Assembly (NCBI RefSeq): GCF_900113925.1
Contig: NZ_FORD01000016.1
Coordinates: 1 to 64,000, forward strand
Length of the DNA: 64,000 nt
From: Nitrosomonas sp. Nm34
GTDB taxonomy: Bacteria; Pseudomonadota; Gammaproteobacteria; Burkholderiales; Nitrosomonadaceae
Direction: 5' to 3'
Positions 49,494-58,996 of this stretch are shown here, in pieces. Made by a program: the position numbers and the translations under genes. The notes below the pieces were generated by a model that saw only the letters and a program-made list of their open reading frames with translations, searched no databases and was not told the origin of the DNA. Position 1 is the first letter of the stretch. Each line of letters starts with the position of its first letter.

Positions 49494-50597
49494 ATGTTGA
49501 ATAAAAGCTTTGATATCAATCTTAATTTCTTTTCTACCAGATCGTCACGACTCTTAGGGGTCGATATCAGTGCTTCGTCGGTGAAAATGATCGAGCTTTC
49601 CATGACTAACAAAGCTGAGAACACATTATGCCTTGAGCGATATGTTATTGAACCGATGCCGAAAGAAGCTATTCTTGATGGAAATATCAATGATCTCAAG
49701 GAAGTGGGAGATAGCCTTCATCGTGCATGGAAGCGCATGGAGACACGTGTAAAAAATATCGCCCTTGCACTGCCCGCGGCTGCTGTCATTACCAAAAAAA
49801 TCATCATGTCCGTTGGGCAACGAGAAGATGATTTGGTCTTTCAAGTTGAAACAGAGGCGAATCAATATATTCCATTTACGCTGGATGAAGTCAATCTCGA
49901 TTTTCAGGTCATCAGAGCAATACCTGAGAATCCAAATGAGGTAGAAGTCCTGATCGCTGCTGCACGCAAGGAAAAAGTGGAAGATCGGGTTGCTGCTGCA
50001 TTAACGGCTGGTTTAAAAGCAGTCGTAATCGATGTCGAGCACTTCGCTGCCCAAACTTCTTTTGAGTTAATTGAGCGTCAGTTGCCTGGAGAAGGCAAGG
50101 ATCAAGTGATTGCACTGGTCGATATCGGTGCGAGCACTACCCGTCTAAATGTTCTTTGCAATGGTGAATTTGTGTATACACGGAATCAACCGTTTGGGGG
50201 AGCTCAGTTAACTCAGGAAATTCAGAATCAGTTTAATTTGACATATGAAGAAGCGGAAGCAGCCAAGCGCAATGGGAGTTTACCCAACAGCTACCAGACG
50301 AATGTGTTGCAACCTTTCTGCGAAACACTTACGCAGGAGGTGAAACGTGCTTTGCAGTTCTTTTTTACTTCTACCCAATATACCCGGATTGATTATATTT
50401 TTCTTTGTGGCGGATGCGCAACAGTTCCTGGTTTGGGGGAGATGATGACTGAATGTACCCAAGTGATGACACAAATCGCTAACCCTTTTGTCAATATGGA
50501 GCTATCTAATCGTATCCCCCTCAAGCAGCTGAAAGCAGATGCACCCCTATTAATGACTGCCTGTGGATTGGCAATGCGGGGCTTTGATCCATCATGA
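49494..50597 (+). CDS. pilM: Type IV pilus assembly protein PilM
   Basis: A 367-residue actin-like cytoplasmic protein. ATPase-fold marks are LLGVDISASSVKMIEL (phosphate 1) at the start, ALVDIGASTTRLNVL (phosphate 2, about 205) and IFLCGGCATVPGL (adenosine site). It binds the PilN tail and recruits the inner-membrane alignment complex. Its stop overlaps the pilN start by four bases (ATGA). Confidence 0.93.
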   Translation: MLNKSFDINLNFFSTRSSRLLGVDISASSVKMIELSMTNKAENTLCLERYVIEPMPKEAILDGNINDLKEVGDSLHRAWKRMETRVKNIALALPAAAVITKKIIMSVGQREDDLVFQVETEANQYIPFTLDEVNLDFQVIRAIPENPNEVEVLIAAARKEKVEDRVAAALTAGLKAVVIDVEHFAAQTSFELIERQLPGEGKDQVIALVDIGASTTRLNVLCNGEFVYTRNQPFGGAQLTQEIQNQFNLTYEEAEAAKRNGSLPNSYQTNVLQPFCETLTQEVKRALQFFFTSTQYTRIDYIFLCGGCATVPGLGEMMTECTQVMTQIANPFVNMELSNRIPLKQLKADAPLLMTACGLAMRGFDPS

Positions 50598-51181
50598 TTC
50601 GCATTAATTTACTTCCGCACCGTGAACTTAAACGTAAGGCACGCCAGCAGCAGTTTGCCATGCTGGCTGGAGTTGCTTGTGTTCTTGGCATACTGACTAT
50701 CTGGGCAGGGCATGAGGCTATTCTGGGAAAGATTGAGTATCAGAATAGGCGTAATCAATACCTGCAGAGTCAAATTGCTATTCTCGATAAGCAAATTGTA
50801 GAAATCAAACAAATCAAGCAGCAACTCAAGGAAGTGCTCGCACGCAAAGAGGTCGTAGAAGCATTACAAGTCAATCGCACGCATGTTGTTTATATGTTAG
50901 ATCAGCTGGCTAGACTAGTGCCAGATGGGGTATATCTCAAGAGTCTCAAGCAAACTAATGAGCACATCCATCTTTCTGGCTATGCGCAATCAAATGCATG
51001 GGTATCTACCTTAATGCGGAATTTGGACGCGTCACCCATATTTGAATCTCCTCTATTGATCGAGATCAAGGCAGTTAATGTCAATAATGTGCGTATGAAT
51101 GAATTTGATTTGAATGTGAGGCTCACCGAATTATTGACTAGCTGGGATAATGGATCTACGCCAGCGCATATTTCCAATTAG
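50594..51181 (+). CDS. pilN: Type IV pilus assembly protein PilN
   Basis: A 195-residue bitopic protein starting MIRINLLPHRELKRKARQQQ, the cytoplasmic motif bound by PilM, then one membrane helix (about 23-42), a coiled coil (about 47-80) and a ferredoxin-like periplasmic domain with LVPDGVYLKSLKQTNEHIHL. It is separated from pilO by a 103-bp repeat rather than the usual overlap. Confidence 0.92.
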   Translation: MIRINLLPHRELKRKARQQQFAMLAGVACVLGILTIWAGHEAILGKIEYQNRRNQYLQSQIAILDKQIVEIKQIKQQLKEVLARKEVVEALQVNRTHVVYMLDQLARLVPDGVYLKSLKQTNEHIHLSGYAQSNAWVSTLMRNLDASPIFESPLLIEIKAVNVNNVRMNEFDLNVRLTELLTSWDNGSTPAHISN

Positions 51182-51184
51182 CTG

Positions 51185-51287
51185 ATTCCATTTCCAAATC
51201 AAAAATGGTGCGAAGGCGAGCCGCAGACAGTATCCATCATACGGCAGGGTGAAGCCGGCAAAGGCAGTTTTGATTTAGAACTGGAAT
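51185..51287 (+). repeat. 103-bp MITE-like family, copy C, inside the pil operon
   Basis: The ends are ATTCCATTTCCAAATCAAAA and TTTTGATTTAGAACTGGAAT; the core is TGCGAAGGCGAGCCGCAGAC. It fills almost the whole gap between the pilN stop (51181) and the pilO start (51298). Confidence 0.88.
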
Positions 51288-51297
51288 AAAAAGGGGG

Positions 51298-51930
51298 ATG
51301 AGGATGAATTTATCAGAACAATTGCGGCTACTTAACCCCAATGATCCCGGTAGCTGGCCGGTAGCCATTAAGGTCTGTGCATTGATCAGTTTGCTGGTGG
51401 CAATTGTTGCAGTAGGTTATTTTCTGGATTGGCAGGAGCAGTCAGAAATGCTTGAAAGGGCTGAAGCAGAGGAAGTGACGCTTAAAGAAACTTATCTGAT
51501 CAAAAAAAGAAGCGCGGTTAATTTGGATATTATGCGGCAGCAATTACAGGAGATCGAGCAGACACTCAGTTTGATGCTGAAACAATTACCCAATAAATCT
51601 GAAATAGATGCTTTGCTGGTAGATATTAATCGGGCTGGTTTAGGACGGGGATTGCAATTTGAGTTATTCAAGCCCGCAGCGAGCGAAACGATCAAGGAAA
51701 TTTATGCTGAATTACCCGTAACGGTACGTGTCATGGGTAACTATCACGACATCGGTGCTTTTGCCAGTGATGTTGCCCAATTACCACGGATTGTAACGTT
51801 AAATGAGATCAATATTACTCCCGGGAAGGAGCAAAATCTGGTATTGAACGCTGTCGCAAAGACCTTTCGCTATCTTGATGATGAAGAGCTTGCTAATCAG
51901 GTCAAGAGCAACAGTGGGGGAAATAAATGA
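51298..51930 (+). CDS. pilO: Type IV pilus assembly protein PilO
   Basis: A 210-residue inner-membrane protein: LNPNDPGSWP near the start, one membrane helix (about 27-44), a coiled coil (about 50-100) and a periplasmic domain with GLQFELFKP and GNYHDIGAFASDVAQLPRIV. It pairs with PilN to form the alignment subcomplex. GGGGG precedes the ATG. Its stop overlaps the pilP start by four bases. Confidence 0.92.
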   Translation: MRMNLSEQLRLLNPNDPGSWPVAIKVCALISLLVAIVAVGYFLDWQEQSEMLERAEAEEVTLKETYLIKKRSAVNLDIMRQQLQEIEQTLSLMLKQLPNKSEIDALLVDINRAGLGRGLQFELFKPAASETIKEIYAELPVTVRVMGNYHDIGAFASDVAQLPRIVTLNEINITPGKEQNLVLNAVAKTFRYLDDEELANQVKSNSGGNK

Positions 51931-52454
51931 TTAAGTGGTTTCCTCATTTATGGCGTATATGGCTTGTTATCGTTTCGGTCTCGGCCTGTAGTGAAGGGAC
52001 CTACAGTGATCTTGAAGAGTTTGTGAACCAATCTGGAGAAGGGTTGCGTGGCAAGGTCGAGCCATTACCTCAGATCAGGCCTTTTGCTCAGTTCAATTAT
52101 GAAGCATTTAACGTTTCCGATCCTTTCAATGCACAAAAAAACATTCCATCCAGCAAGCATGACACGCTTCAGCCTGATCTGAAACGACGTAAGGAAGCGT
52201 TGGAGAATTTTCCGCTGGAAAATCTGACCATGGTAGGAACATTGCAGCGAAACAAGCAAATTTTTGCATTAGTGAGAACGCCTGATAATACTGTGCATCG
52301 TGTCAAGGCTGGTAATTACTTAGGCCAGAATTTTGGATTGATTACCAATATTTCCGAGACAGAAATCCAGCTAAAAGAAATCGTACAAGATGGTGTCCAT
52401 GTTTGGATCGAGCGCCTGAGTACGCTCGTATTGCAAGTGCAGGCGCAGAAATAA
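51927..52454 (+). CDS. pilP: Type IV pilus lipoprotein PilP
   Basis: A 175-residue lipoprotein: signal with lipobox ending VSAC (cysteine 21), a flexible linker, and a C-terminal beta-domain with LENLTMVGTLQRNKQIFALV and VKAGNYLGQNFGLI. It links the PilNO complex to the PilQ secretin. It overlaps pilQ by one base (TAATG). Confidence 0.92.
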   Translation: MIKWFPHLWRIWLVIVSVSACSEGTYSDLEEFVNQSGEGLRGKVEPLPQIRPFAQFNYEAFNVSDPFNAQKNIPSSKHDTLQPDLKRRKEALENFPLENLTMVGTLQRNKQIFALVRTPDNTVHRVKAGNYLGQNFGLITNISETEIQLKEIVQDGVHVWIERLSTLVLQVQAQK

Positions 52455-54586
52455 TGAGAAGGATGATAGCAAGAGAGCTTTTCTACGGGTGGCGATATGC
52501 TGCCTCCCAACTCATACTATTATTGATATTATTTCAGGTTCCCATCGTCGCGGCCGATAATCCGGCGCGTGTGGCATCAAAGCAGCAGAACAGAATCAGT
52601 GGAATCGATGTGGTTAGCAATCGAAACAGACAAATCATAGTGAAAGTATCGCTTGATCAACTGCTTGATACAGCGCCTGTAGGGATTTCTTTGAACAATC
52701 CGGATAGAATTTATTTTGATTTTATCAATACGGTTAATGCACTGGGTAAAAGAGTACAGGCAGTAGAGGAAGGAGATTTGAAGAGTATTGATATTGTTCA
52801 AACTGAAAACCGTACCCGCCTGGTGATGAACTTGTTAAAGCCTATGATCTATGAGACTAAAATGGTAGGAAATCAACTGTTTATTTCACTAAATGGACTC
52901 AATGCAAAAAAAACTGCCCATGCTCCCGTTCATCCTTTTAACAGCGTAGATATGCAGGAGAAGAAGCTGTTGAGCCTGCAAGATATTGATTTCAAGCGTG
53001 GCCTGAATGGCGAGGGCCGTGTGGAAGTCGATCTTTCCGCCCCAGGCATCGGCGTCGATGTCCGTCAACAGGATAACCGGATCATGATCGAATTCATCAA
53101 CGCTTATTTGCCTCCTCATTTAGAGCGGCGTGTGGATGTGGTAGATTTTGGCACACCAGTGCAAACTATAGAAACCATGACACAAGGTAATAACGTACAG
53201 ATGGTCATCAAACCCAAAGGACGGTGGGAGCATACCTCCTATCATGCAGGGGCGAGATTTATTCTGGATGTCAAGCCGATTGTTGAAAGCGAAGATGTGC
53301 CTGCCCACAGGAAATTGCTCACAGGAGGGTATACTGGCGAGAAACTATCGCTTGATTTTCAGAATGTGGAAGTTCGCTCAGTTTTGCAGGTTCTGGCTGA
53401 GTTTACTAATCTCAATATTATTGCCAGCGATTCAGTTAAAGGAAGTCTTACTTTGCGTCTGAAAGATGTCCCCTGGGACCAAGCTTTGGATATTGTACTT
53501 CAGTCCCAGGAGCTCGATAAACGGCGAGTAGGTAACGTCATTTTTATTGCTCCACGTGAGGAATTAGCTGCCAGGGAAAAAACCGAACTGGAGTCTCGTC
53601 AGCAAATTACTGAATTAGAACCTTTGCATACTGAGACTTTCCGATTAAATTATCGGACAGCCAGTTCAATTCCTCTCAAAGGGATTTTGAGTCAACGTGG
53701 AACGGTAGAAGTTGATGATATCAGTAATACTTTGACCGTCACCGATATTCCTATCAGACTGGCAGAGGTCGCCAAACATATCAGAAATCTTGACACTCCT
53801 GTGCGTCAAGTCATGATCGAGTCCCGTATCGTGGTCGCAACGGATACCTTTAGTCGCAATCTAGGTGCCCGGTTTGGCGTACAAAGTGCTCATCAGATCG
53901 GAAACCGTAATCTGGGAATCTCCGGCAATCTGGACAGCTCCAGCGCACTTGCTACTGGCGCTGCCCCGGGCGGTGGCCAGAATCTTAACGTCAATTTACC
54001 GGCTGCTGCGATTGCGGGTGCAGCAGGGGGGCCGGCTGCTTTAGCGCTGAGTTTAATCAAGATCAATGATGATTCGCTGATCAATCTGGAATTATCTGCA
54101 CTGGAATCAGACAGTAAAGGTAGAGTGATTGCCAGTCCACGCCTGGTTACAGCTAACCGTGTAGAAGCAACCATTGAGCAGGGAACCGAAATACCTTTCC
54201 AGATTGTCAGCCAGCTCGGAAGGCCGCAGATTCAGTTCAAAAAAGCTGTGCTGGCCCTCAGGGTAACGCCACAGATTACTCCGGATGACAACATTATCAT
54301 GAAGCTGCAAGTTAATCAGGACACCCGTGGTCAAGATACGCCTGCTGGTCCAGCGATTGACACTAAACAAATTACGACTGAAGTTCTCATTGAGAATGGT
54401 GGCACCGTAGTAATTGGTGGGATTTTCGAGCGAGCAGAAAATGTTGCGAATAACAAAGTGCCTTTGCTCGGTGATGTGCCGATAATCGGTAATATCTTCA
54501 AGAATAATTCAAGACGGGATGATAAGCGGGAACTGCTGATTTTTGTCACCCCTCGGATTTTGAATGAAAATTTAAGCATACGTTAA
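52454..54586 (+). CDS. pilQ: Type IV pilus secretin PilQ
   Basis: A 710-residue outer-membrane secretin. It has a signal peptide (cleaved near IVAAD, about residue 34) and two AMIN domains (about 45-270) for peptidoglycan binding. A secretin/TonB short N-terminal domain follows with SLDFQNVEVRSVLQVLAEF and LTLRLKDVPWDQALDIVLQ, then the N1 and secretin domains with IEQGTEIPFQI and VPLLGDVPIIGNIFK. The start at the TAATG overlap is preferred; the frame is open 17 codons earlier inside pilP. aroK, often next, is absent; trmL follows convergently. Confidence 0.94.
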   Translation: MRRMIARELFYGWRYAASQLILLLILFQVPIVAADNPARVASKQQNRISGIDVVSNRNRQIIVKVSLDQLLDTAPVGISLNNPDRIYFDFINTVNALGKRVQAVEEGDLKSIDIVQTENRTRLVMNLLKPMIYETKMVGNQLFISLNGLNAKKTAHAPVHPFNSVDMQEKKLLSLQDIDFKRGLNGEGRVEVDLSAPGIGVDVRQQDNRIMIEFINAYLPPHLERRVDVVDFGTPVQTIETMTQGNNVQMVIKPKGRWEHTSYHAGARFILDVKPIVESEDVPAHRKLLTGGYTGEKLSLDFQNVEVRSVLQVLAEFTNLNIIASDSVKGSLTLRLKDVPWDQALDIVLQSQELDKRRVGNVIFIAPREELAAREKTELESRQQITELEPLHTETFRLNYRTASSIPLKGILSQRGTVEVDDISNTLTVTDIPIRLAEVAKHIRNLDTPVRQVMIESRIVVATDTFSRNLGARFGVQSAHQIGNRNLGISGNLDSSSALATGAAPGGGQNLNVNLPAAAIAGAAGGPAALALSLIKINDDSLINLELSALESDSKGRVIASPRLVTANRVEATIEQGTEIPFQIVSQLGRPQIQFKKAVLALRVTPQITPDDNIIMKLQVNQDTRGQDTPAGPAIDTKQITTEVLIENGGTVVIGGIFERAENVANNKVPLLGDVPIIGNIFKNNSRRDDKRELLIFVTPRILNENLSIR

Positions 54587-54729
54587 ACCATTAAAGCTGG
54601 ATTTTGCAGCTAATGGCTAGCTCGGTTGTTAAGAGAATCCATATAGTAGTCTTTCTTATCGATTGCATGCTTGTCCTCCTGTTTTCGCTGCTGTACCAAT
54701 ATGCACCACAGCCGGCTCAGAAATCGAGG

Positions 54730-55200
54730 CTAACATTTCCCGTTTGCGATAAACCCAAGCTGTCGCCAAGCCTCGTAGATTACGATGGAAACAGCATTAG
54801 CAAGATTCAAGCTGCGACGGTCAGGCAGCATGGGAATATGAATACGTTGCGTATTGGAAAAACTCTCCAGAATTTCAATCGGTAATCCACGGGTTTCTGT
54901 ACCAAACAGAAAAACATCTTGAGGGTGATACTTAACCTGATCATAGCGCTGGGTTCCTTTGGTAGACACCGCAAAAATACGCCGTCCTGGTAAGCTACGC
55001 CTGCATTCTTCCCAACTTTTGTGTAACACGACATGAGCAAATTCATGATAGTCGAGTCCGGCCCGGAGCAGCTGCCTGTCATTCAGAAGAAACCCTAACG
55101 GTTTGATCAGATGAAGTGTAGCGCCTGTATTGGCACAAAGTCGGATGATATTGCCCGTATTAGGAGGAATCTCAGGTTGATAGAGAATAACATTCAGCAT
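54730..55200 (-). CDS. trmL: tRNA (cytidine/uridine-34-2'-O)-methyltransferase TrmL
   Basis: A 156-residue SPOUT methyltransferase with the trefoil-knot motifs NTGNIIRLCANTGATLHLI, LFGTETRGLP and IPMLPDRRSLNLANAVSIV. Length matches E. coli TrmL (157). It methylates the wobble base of tRNA-Leu isoacceptors. It lies 32 bases downstream of comF and may be co-transcribed with it. Confidence 0.93.
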   Translation of the reverse strand: MLNVILYQPEIPPNTGNIIRLCANTGATLHLIKPLGFLLNDRQLLRAGLDYHEFAHVVLHKSWEECRRSLPGRRIFAVSTKGTQRYDQVKYHPQDVFLFGTETRGLPIEILESFSNTQRIHIPMLPDRRSLNLANAVSIVIYEAWRQLGFIANGKC

Positions 55201-55232
55201 AAGGCCTATTCTATAACATAGTCTGATGATGC

Positions 55233-56048
55233 TCAGTGGCGTTGATTAAAGCGGATGGGCATTGCTCTAGCGATCACCCATACACTCACCCCGGTTGCGC
55301 CTTGTTTACGTACCACCTTGGCCAATTCATTCAATGTGGCACCGCTTGTCATGACATCATCCAGTAAGGCAACCTGCTTATGTGCGAGACTCGTCGTACA
55401 TTCAAACGCATTTCGTATATTAGTTAGCCGTTTCTTCCACGATAACTCAGTTTGAGAAAACGTGTCTCTGGTACGCACACAAGCATGAGGCAGCAAAGGC
55501 ACATTGATTTGTCTGGATATATGTCGACTTATTTCTAGCGCCTGGTTAAAGCCTCTTTCCTGTAATTTAGTCGGATGGAGCGGAACAGGAATGATGACAT
55601 CGGGCAGAGGGCAATGATTCATTTTTGCGAGCAATAGATTAGCCAAGATGGGCGCCACAGTCAGGTTACCCTGATATTTAAGCGAATGAATCATGGCATC
55701 GATGGGAAAAACGTATTGTAGTGCTGCAAGCGCATGTGTCCATACTGGCGGATGCTTGAGGCAATTACCACAAATACAGGAACCTTTTGTGGGCAATAAG
55801 CACAAAGGACAATGTTCAGAAGGTAATTGGGGTAAGCTCTCACGACAGGCACGACACAGATCGCTTTCGCAGTCTGCCAGGCATAAAAGACAATGGGTTG
55901 GGAACAGGGTTTGCACAAAATTTAATCGCCTGTTCAAAAATTTTGAAAGAAAATTTGACAATTGAAGCGTGATCCTTGATGATTCTTGGCACTCTATTAT
56001 AGATCGAGCAAAATTTTCTGACCTTATCATGATTGAATCCAGTACCAA
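55233..56048 (-). CDS. comF: ComF-family phosphoribosyltransferase-like protein
   Basis: The protein is up to 271 residues. It has an N-terminal zinc-ribbon region with paired cysteines ([16 protein letters not shown] and [17 protein letters not shown]), then a phosphoribosyltransferase fold with [21 protein letters not shown] and the PRPP loop [17 protein letters not shown]. ComF proteins are linked to DNA uptake; in this window type IV pilus genes are close by. The true start is probably internal (family length is about 230-250), since the first 30 codons overlap the divergent bioB start. Confidence 0.85.
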   Translation of the reverse strand: MVLDSIMIRSENFARSIIECQESSRITLQLSNFLSKFLNRRLNFVQTLFPTHCLLCLADCESDLCRACRESLPQLPSEHCPLCLLPTKGSCICGNCLKHPPVWTHALAALQYVFPIDAMIHSLKYQGNLTVAPILANLLLAKMNHCPLPDVIIPVPLHPTKLQERGFNQALEISRHISRQINVPLLPHACVRTRDTFSQTELSWKKRLTNIRNAFECTTSLAHKQVALLDDVMTSGATLNELAKVVRKQGATGVSVWVIARAMPIRFNQRH

Positions 56049-57036
56049 GTCTGTTGCAAACGAAAAAAAGTACTCTAGGGGTGAACAACAGGATCACAGC
56101 CGTATGGCACCATGGAGCGTTCCACAAATCCAGGCCTTACTGGATCTCCCTTTCACTGATTTGGTTCATCAAGCGCAAACCATTCATCGGCAATACCATG
56201 AGGCCAATGCTGTTCAATTATCTACGCTGATTTCTGTTAAAACAGGTGGCTGCCCGGAAGACTGTGGTTACTGTCCCCAGGCCGCGCGCTATCATACCGG
56301 TGTGGAGAATCAGGATATGCTGTCGCTGGATACCGTTGTGGCCGCTGCCCAGGCAGCCAAGGCGGAAGGTGCGACACGATTTTGTATGGGAGCAGCCTGG
56401 CGTGGCCCCAAACAACGTGATATTGATAAAATGAGCGAGATCATTGGGGCTGTGAAGGTGCTGGGACTTGAAACCTGTGCGACTTTGGGCATGCTGAAAC
56501 CGGGGCAGGCCGAGCAGCTCAAACAGGCTGGTTTGGATTATTACAATCATAACCTGGATACCTCACCCGAGTTCTATGAAGAAATCATTAGCACACGCGA
56601 CTACCAGCATCGCCTCGATACCCTTGAGGAAGTGCGCAAGGCAGGCATCAATGTGTGCTGCGGCGGGATTGTGGGTATGGGGGAATCCCGGCTGGCTCGC
56701 GCTGGATTGATTGCCCAGCTGGCCAATCTGGATCCTTATCCTGAATCAGTGCCGATCAATTATCTGGTGCAAGTTGAAGGGACCCCGCTTTATGGTACGG
56801 ATCCCCTTGATCCGTTCGAGTTTGTACGTACCATTGCAGCCGCCCGTATTACGATGCCGAAAGCGATGGTCAGGTTATCTGCAGGCAGGCGGCAAATGTC
56901 AGAGGCGGTGCAGGCATTATGTTTTCTGGCGGGCGCTAACTCCATTTTTTATGGAGACAAGTTGCTGACGACAGGTAATCCCGAAACAGAGAGCGATAAA
57001 GCCTTATTTGACAAATTGGGGTTACGCACCCTCTAG
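56029..57036 (+). CDS. bioB: Biotin synthase
   Basis: A 335-residue radical SAM enzyme: cluster motif [10 protein letters not shown] (C-x3-C-x2-C, about 66-73), [28 protein letters not shown] and GGIVGMGES, with an arginine ligand of the second Fe-S cluster in RLSAGRR near the C-terminus. It inserts sulfur into dethiobiotin. The ATG at 56029 gives the usual family length; the frame is open 20 codons upstream. It is the first gene of bioBFHCD; bioA is not present here. Confidence 0.94.
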   Translation: MIESSTKSVANEKKYSRGEQQDHSRMAPWSVPQIQALLDLPFTDLVHQAQTIHRQYHEANAVQLSTLISVKTGGCPEDCGYCPQAARYHTGVENQDMLSLDTVVAAAQAAKAEGATRFCMGAAWRGPKQRDIDKMSEIIGAVKVLGLETCATLGMLKPGQAEQLKQAGLDYYNHNLDTSPEFYEEIISTRDYQHRLDTLEEVRKAGINVCCGGIVGMGESRLARAGLIAQLANLDPYPESVPINYLVQVEGTPLYGTDPLDPFEFVRTIAAARITMPKAMVRLSAGRRQMSEAVQALCFLAGANSIFYGDKLLTTGNPETESDKALFDKLGLRTL

Positions 57037-57048
57037 CCGGGAACAGGC

Positions 57049-58221
57049 ATGCTAACACATCTCTCAGCCAAACTGAGGGAACGCGAAAACGCGGGGTTAT
57101 CCCGTCGCCGGTTGATGCTCGACGGCCCTCAGATGGTTCATGCTGCGATTGAGGGAACGCATTATCTTGCTTTCTGCAGCAATGATTATCTAGGCCTCGC
57201 CAACCACCCCGCATTAATTGAAGCGGCCTGTGCGGGCGCTCAACGTTATGGCGTGGGATCAGGTGCATCCCATCTGATCTGCGGCCATTCTCTGGCTCAT
57301 CATACGCTCGAGGAAGCGTTGGCCCATTTTGTAGGGCTACCCCAGGCATTATTGTTCTCTACCGGCTATATGGCGAATATGGCAGTGATCACGTCGCTGG
57401 TCGGTCGTGGCGATGCGATTTTCGCCGACAGGCTCAATCATGCTTCTCTCAATGATGCAGCGCTGCTTTCCAAGGCCACCTTTAAGCGTTATCCCCATCT
57501 TGACTTGACAAGGCTGGAAAGGTATCTGGCGAACTCAGACGCAAGTGGTAAACTCGTCGTCACCGATGCTGTGTTCAGCATGGACGGTGACATCGCTCCT
57601 GTCGTTGAACTATTGGCGCTATGTGAGCAGTATGATGCCGGGTTGTTACTGGATGATGCTCACGGCTTCGGCATACTCGGGAAAAACGGTAACGGTGTGA
57701 CGCATGCGTTTGGTAAATTTAATGTGCGCTCACCACATTTGGTTTACATGGCCACACTCGGTAAAGCAGCGGGTGTTTCTGGTGCTTTTGTCGCGGCTCA
57801 ACCCGATATAATAGAAACACTTATCCAATTTGCGCGCCCTTATGGTTATACCACCGCTACGCCTGCATTATTGGCGCATACCCTCATGACCAGTTTGTCA
57901 TTGATCAAGCAGGAAGCATGGCGACGTGAAAAATTAATCAAACTTATCACGCAATTGAAAACCAGCCTGCACTCATTGCGTTGGCCATTAATGCCTTCCA
58001 TGACGCCCATTCAGCCATTGTTGGTAGGAGGCAATGACGAGGCCATGCATTTAAGTGCAGCGTTACGTGACAGAGGCATCCTGGTACCTGCCATCCGCCC
58101 GCCTACTGTTCCGGAGGGAAAAGCGCGCTTGCGCATTTCCTTATCAGCGGCCCACCGGGAGGAAGATGTTGAGCAGTTGAGTGAAACATTACATGATTTG
58201 GCAAAAATCATCTCATCATAG
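57049..58221 (+). CDS. bioF: 8-amino-7-oxononanoate synthase
   Basis: A 390-residue PLP enzyme of the alpha-oxoamine synthase family: FCSNDYLGLANHP, GSGASHLICGHSLAHHTLEEAL split around the substrate site, LLLDDAHGFGILG (PLP-ring aspartate and histidine) and ATLGKAAGVSGAF with the Schiff-base lysine (about 242). It condenses pimeloyl thioester with alanine. It lies 12 bases after bioB. Confidence 0.95.
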   Translation: MLTHLSAKLRERENAGLSRRRLMLDGPQMVHAAIEGTHYLAFCSNDYLGLANHPALIEAACAGAQRYGVGSGASHLICGHSLAHHTLEEALAHFVGLPQALLFSTGYMANMAVITSLVGRGDAIFADRLNHASLNDAALLSKATFKRYPHLDLTRLERYLANSDASGKLVVTDAVFSMDGDIAPVVELLALCEQYDAGLLLDDAHGFGILGKNGNGVTHAFGKFNVRSPHLVYMATLGKAAGVSGAFVAAQPDIIETLIQFARPYGYTTATPALLAHTLMTSLSLIKQEAWRREKLIKLITQLKTSLHSLRWPLMPSMTPIQPLLVGGNDEAMHLSAALRDRGILVPAIRPPTVPEGKARLRISLSAAHREEDVEQLSETLHDLAKIISS

Positions 58222-58237
58222 AAAATAGTCATGTGAT

Positions 58238-58996
58238 ATGAGTCGGCTACATGTAGAAATTTCAGGCAAAGGGCCTGATCTCGTGATGTTGCATGGCTGG
58301 GCAATGCACAGTGGTATCTGGGGCGGTATCCGCGATCAGCTGGCGCGGCATTTCCGGTTGCATTTGGTGGATCTGCCTGGTCATGGCCAGAGTTCAATGT
58401 GGGAATCCTATTCACTCGAAGCCATCGTAGCCAGTGTTGCGGAGATTTTGCCAGCGGAAAGCATCGTTTGTGGCTGGTCACTCGGCGGACAGGTAGCCCT
58501 CAAGCTGGCTTTATCTGTCCCCACGCAAGTGAGTCAGCTTGTTCTGGTCGCGACCACCCCCTGTTTTGTCAAACGAGTGGATTGGCAGTGGGGAATGGAT
58601 CAATCTACGCTGCTGCTTTTTATGGAAAATCTGGAGCATCATTATACCCAGACGCTCAACCGTTTTTTTACCCTGCAGGTCAACGGTGGATGTGATATGA
58701 CACAGGTATTAGCGCAAATACGTGACCATTTTTTCCAACATAAGCAACCTGATGGTCACGCGCTCAGGGCTGGTTTACAGATCCTGCTGACCACCGATTT
58801 ACGGGAAAAATTAGCGGATATTTCTCAACCTGTCTTACTGTTGCATGGAGAAAATGATGTGATCACGCATGTGGATGCAGCCAAATGGATGCACCAGCAA
58901 TTGCCTCACGCAAGATTAGTCAGCTTTCCACACTGTGGTCATGCCCCGTTTTTATCGCATCCGAATCAATTTATAACCAGCCTGTATGATTTATGA
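58238..58996 (+). CDS. bioH: Pimeloyl-ACP methyl ester carboxylesterase
   Basis: A 252-residue alpha/beta hydrolase with oxyanion region VMLHGWAMHSGIWGG, nucleophile elbow CGWSLGGQVAL (serine about 78), acid in LLHGENDVITHVDA and histidine in FPHCGHAPFLSHP. It frees pimeloyl-ACP from its methyl ester, ending the BioC-started route. It overlaps bioC by 11 bases. Confidence 0.94.
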   Translation: MSRLHVEISGKGPDLVMLHGWAMHSGIWGGIRDQLARHFRLHLVDLPGHGQSSMWESYSLEAIVASVAEILPAESIVCGWSLGGQVALKLALSVPTQVSQLVLVATTPCFVKRVDWQWGMDQSTLLLFMENLEHHYTQTLNRFFTLQVNGGCDMTQVLAQIRDHFFQHKQPDGHALRAGLQILLTTDLREKLADISQPVLLLHGENDVITHVDAAKWMHQQLPHARLVSFPHCGHAPFLSHPNQFITSLYDL

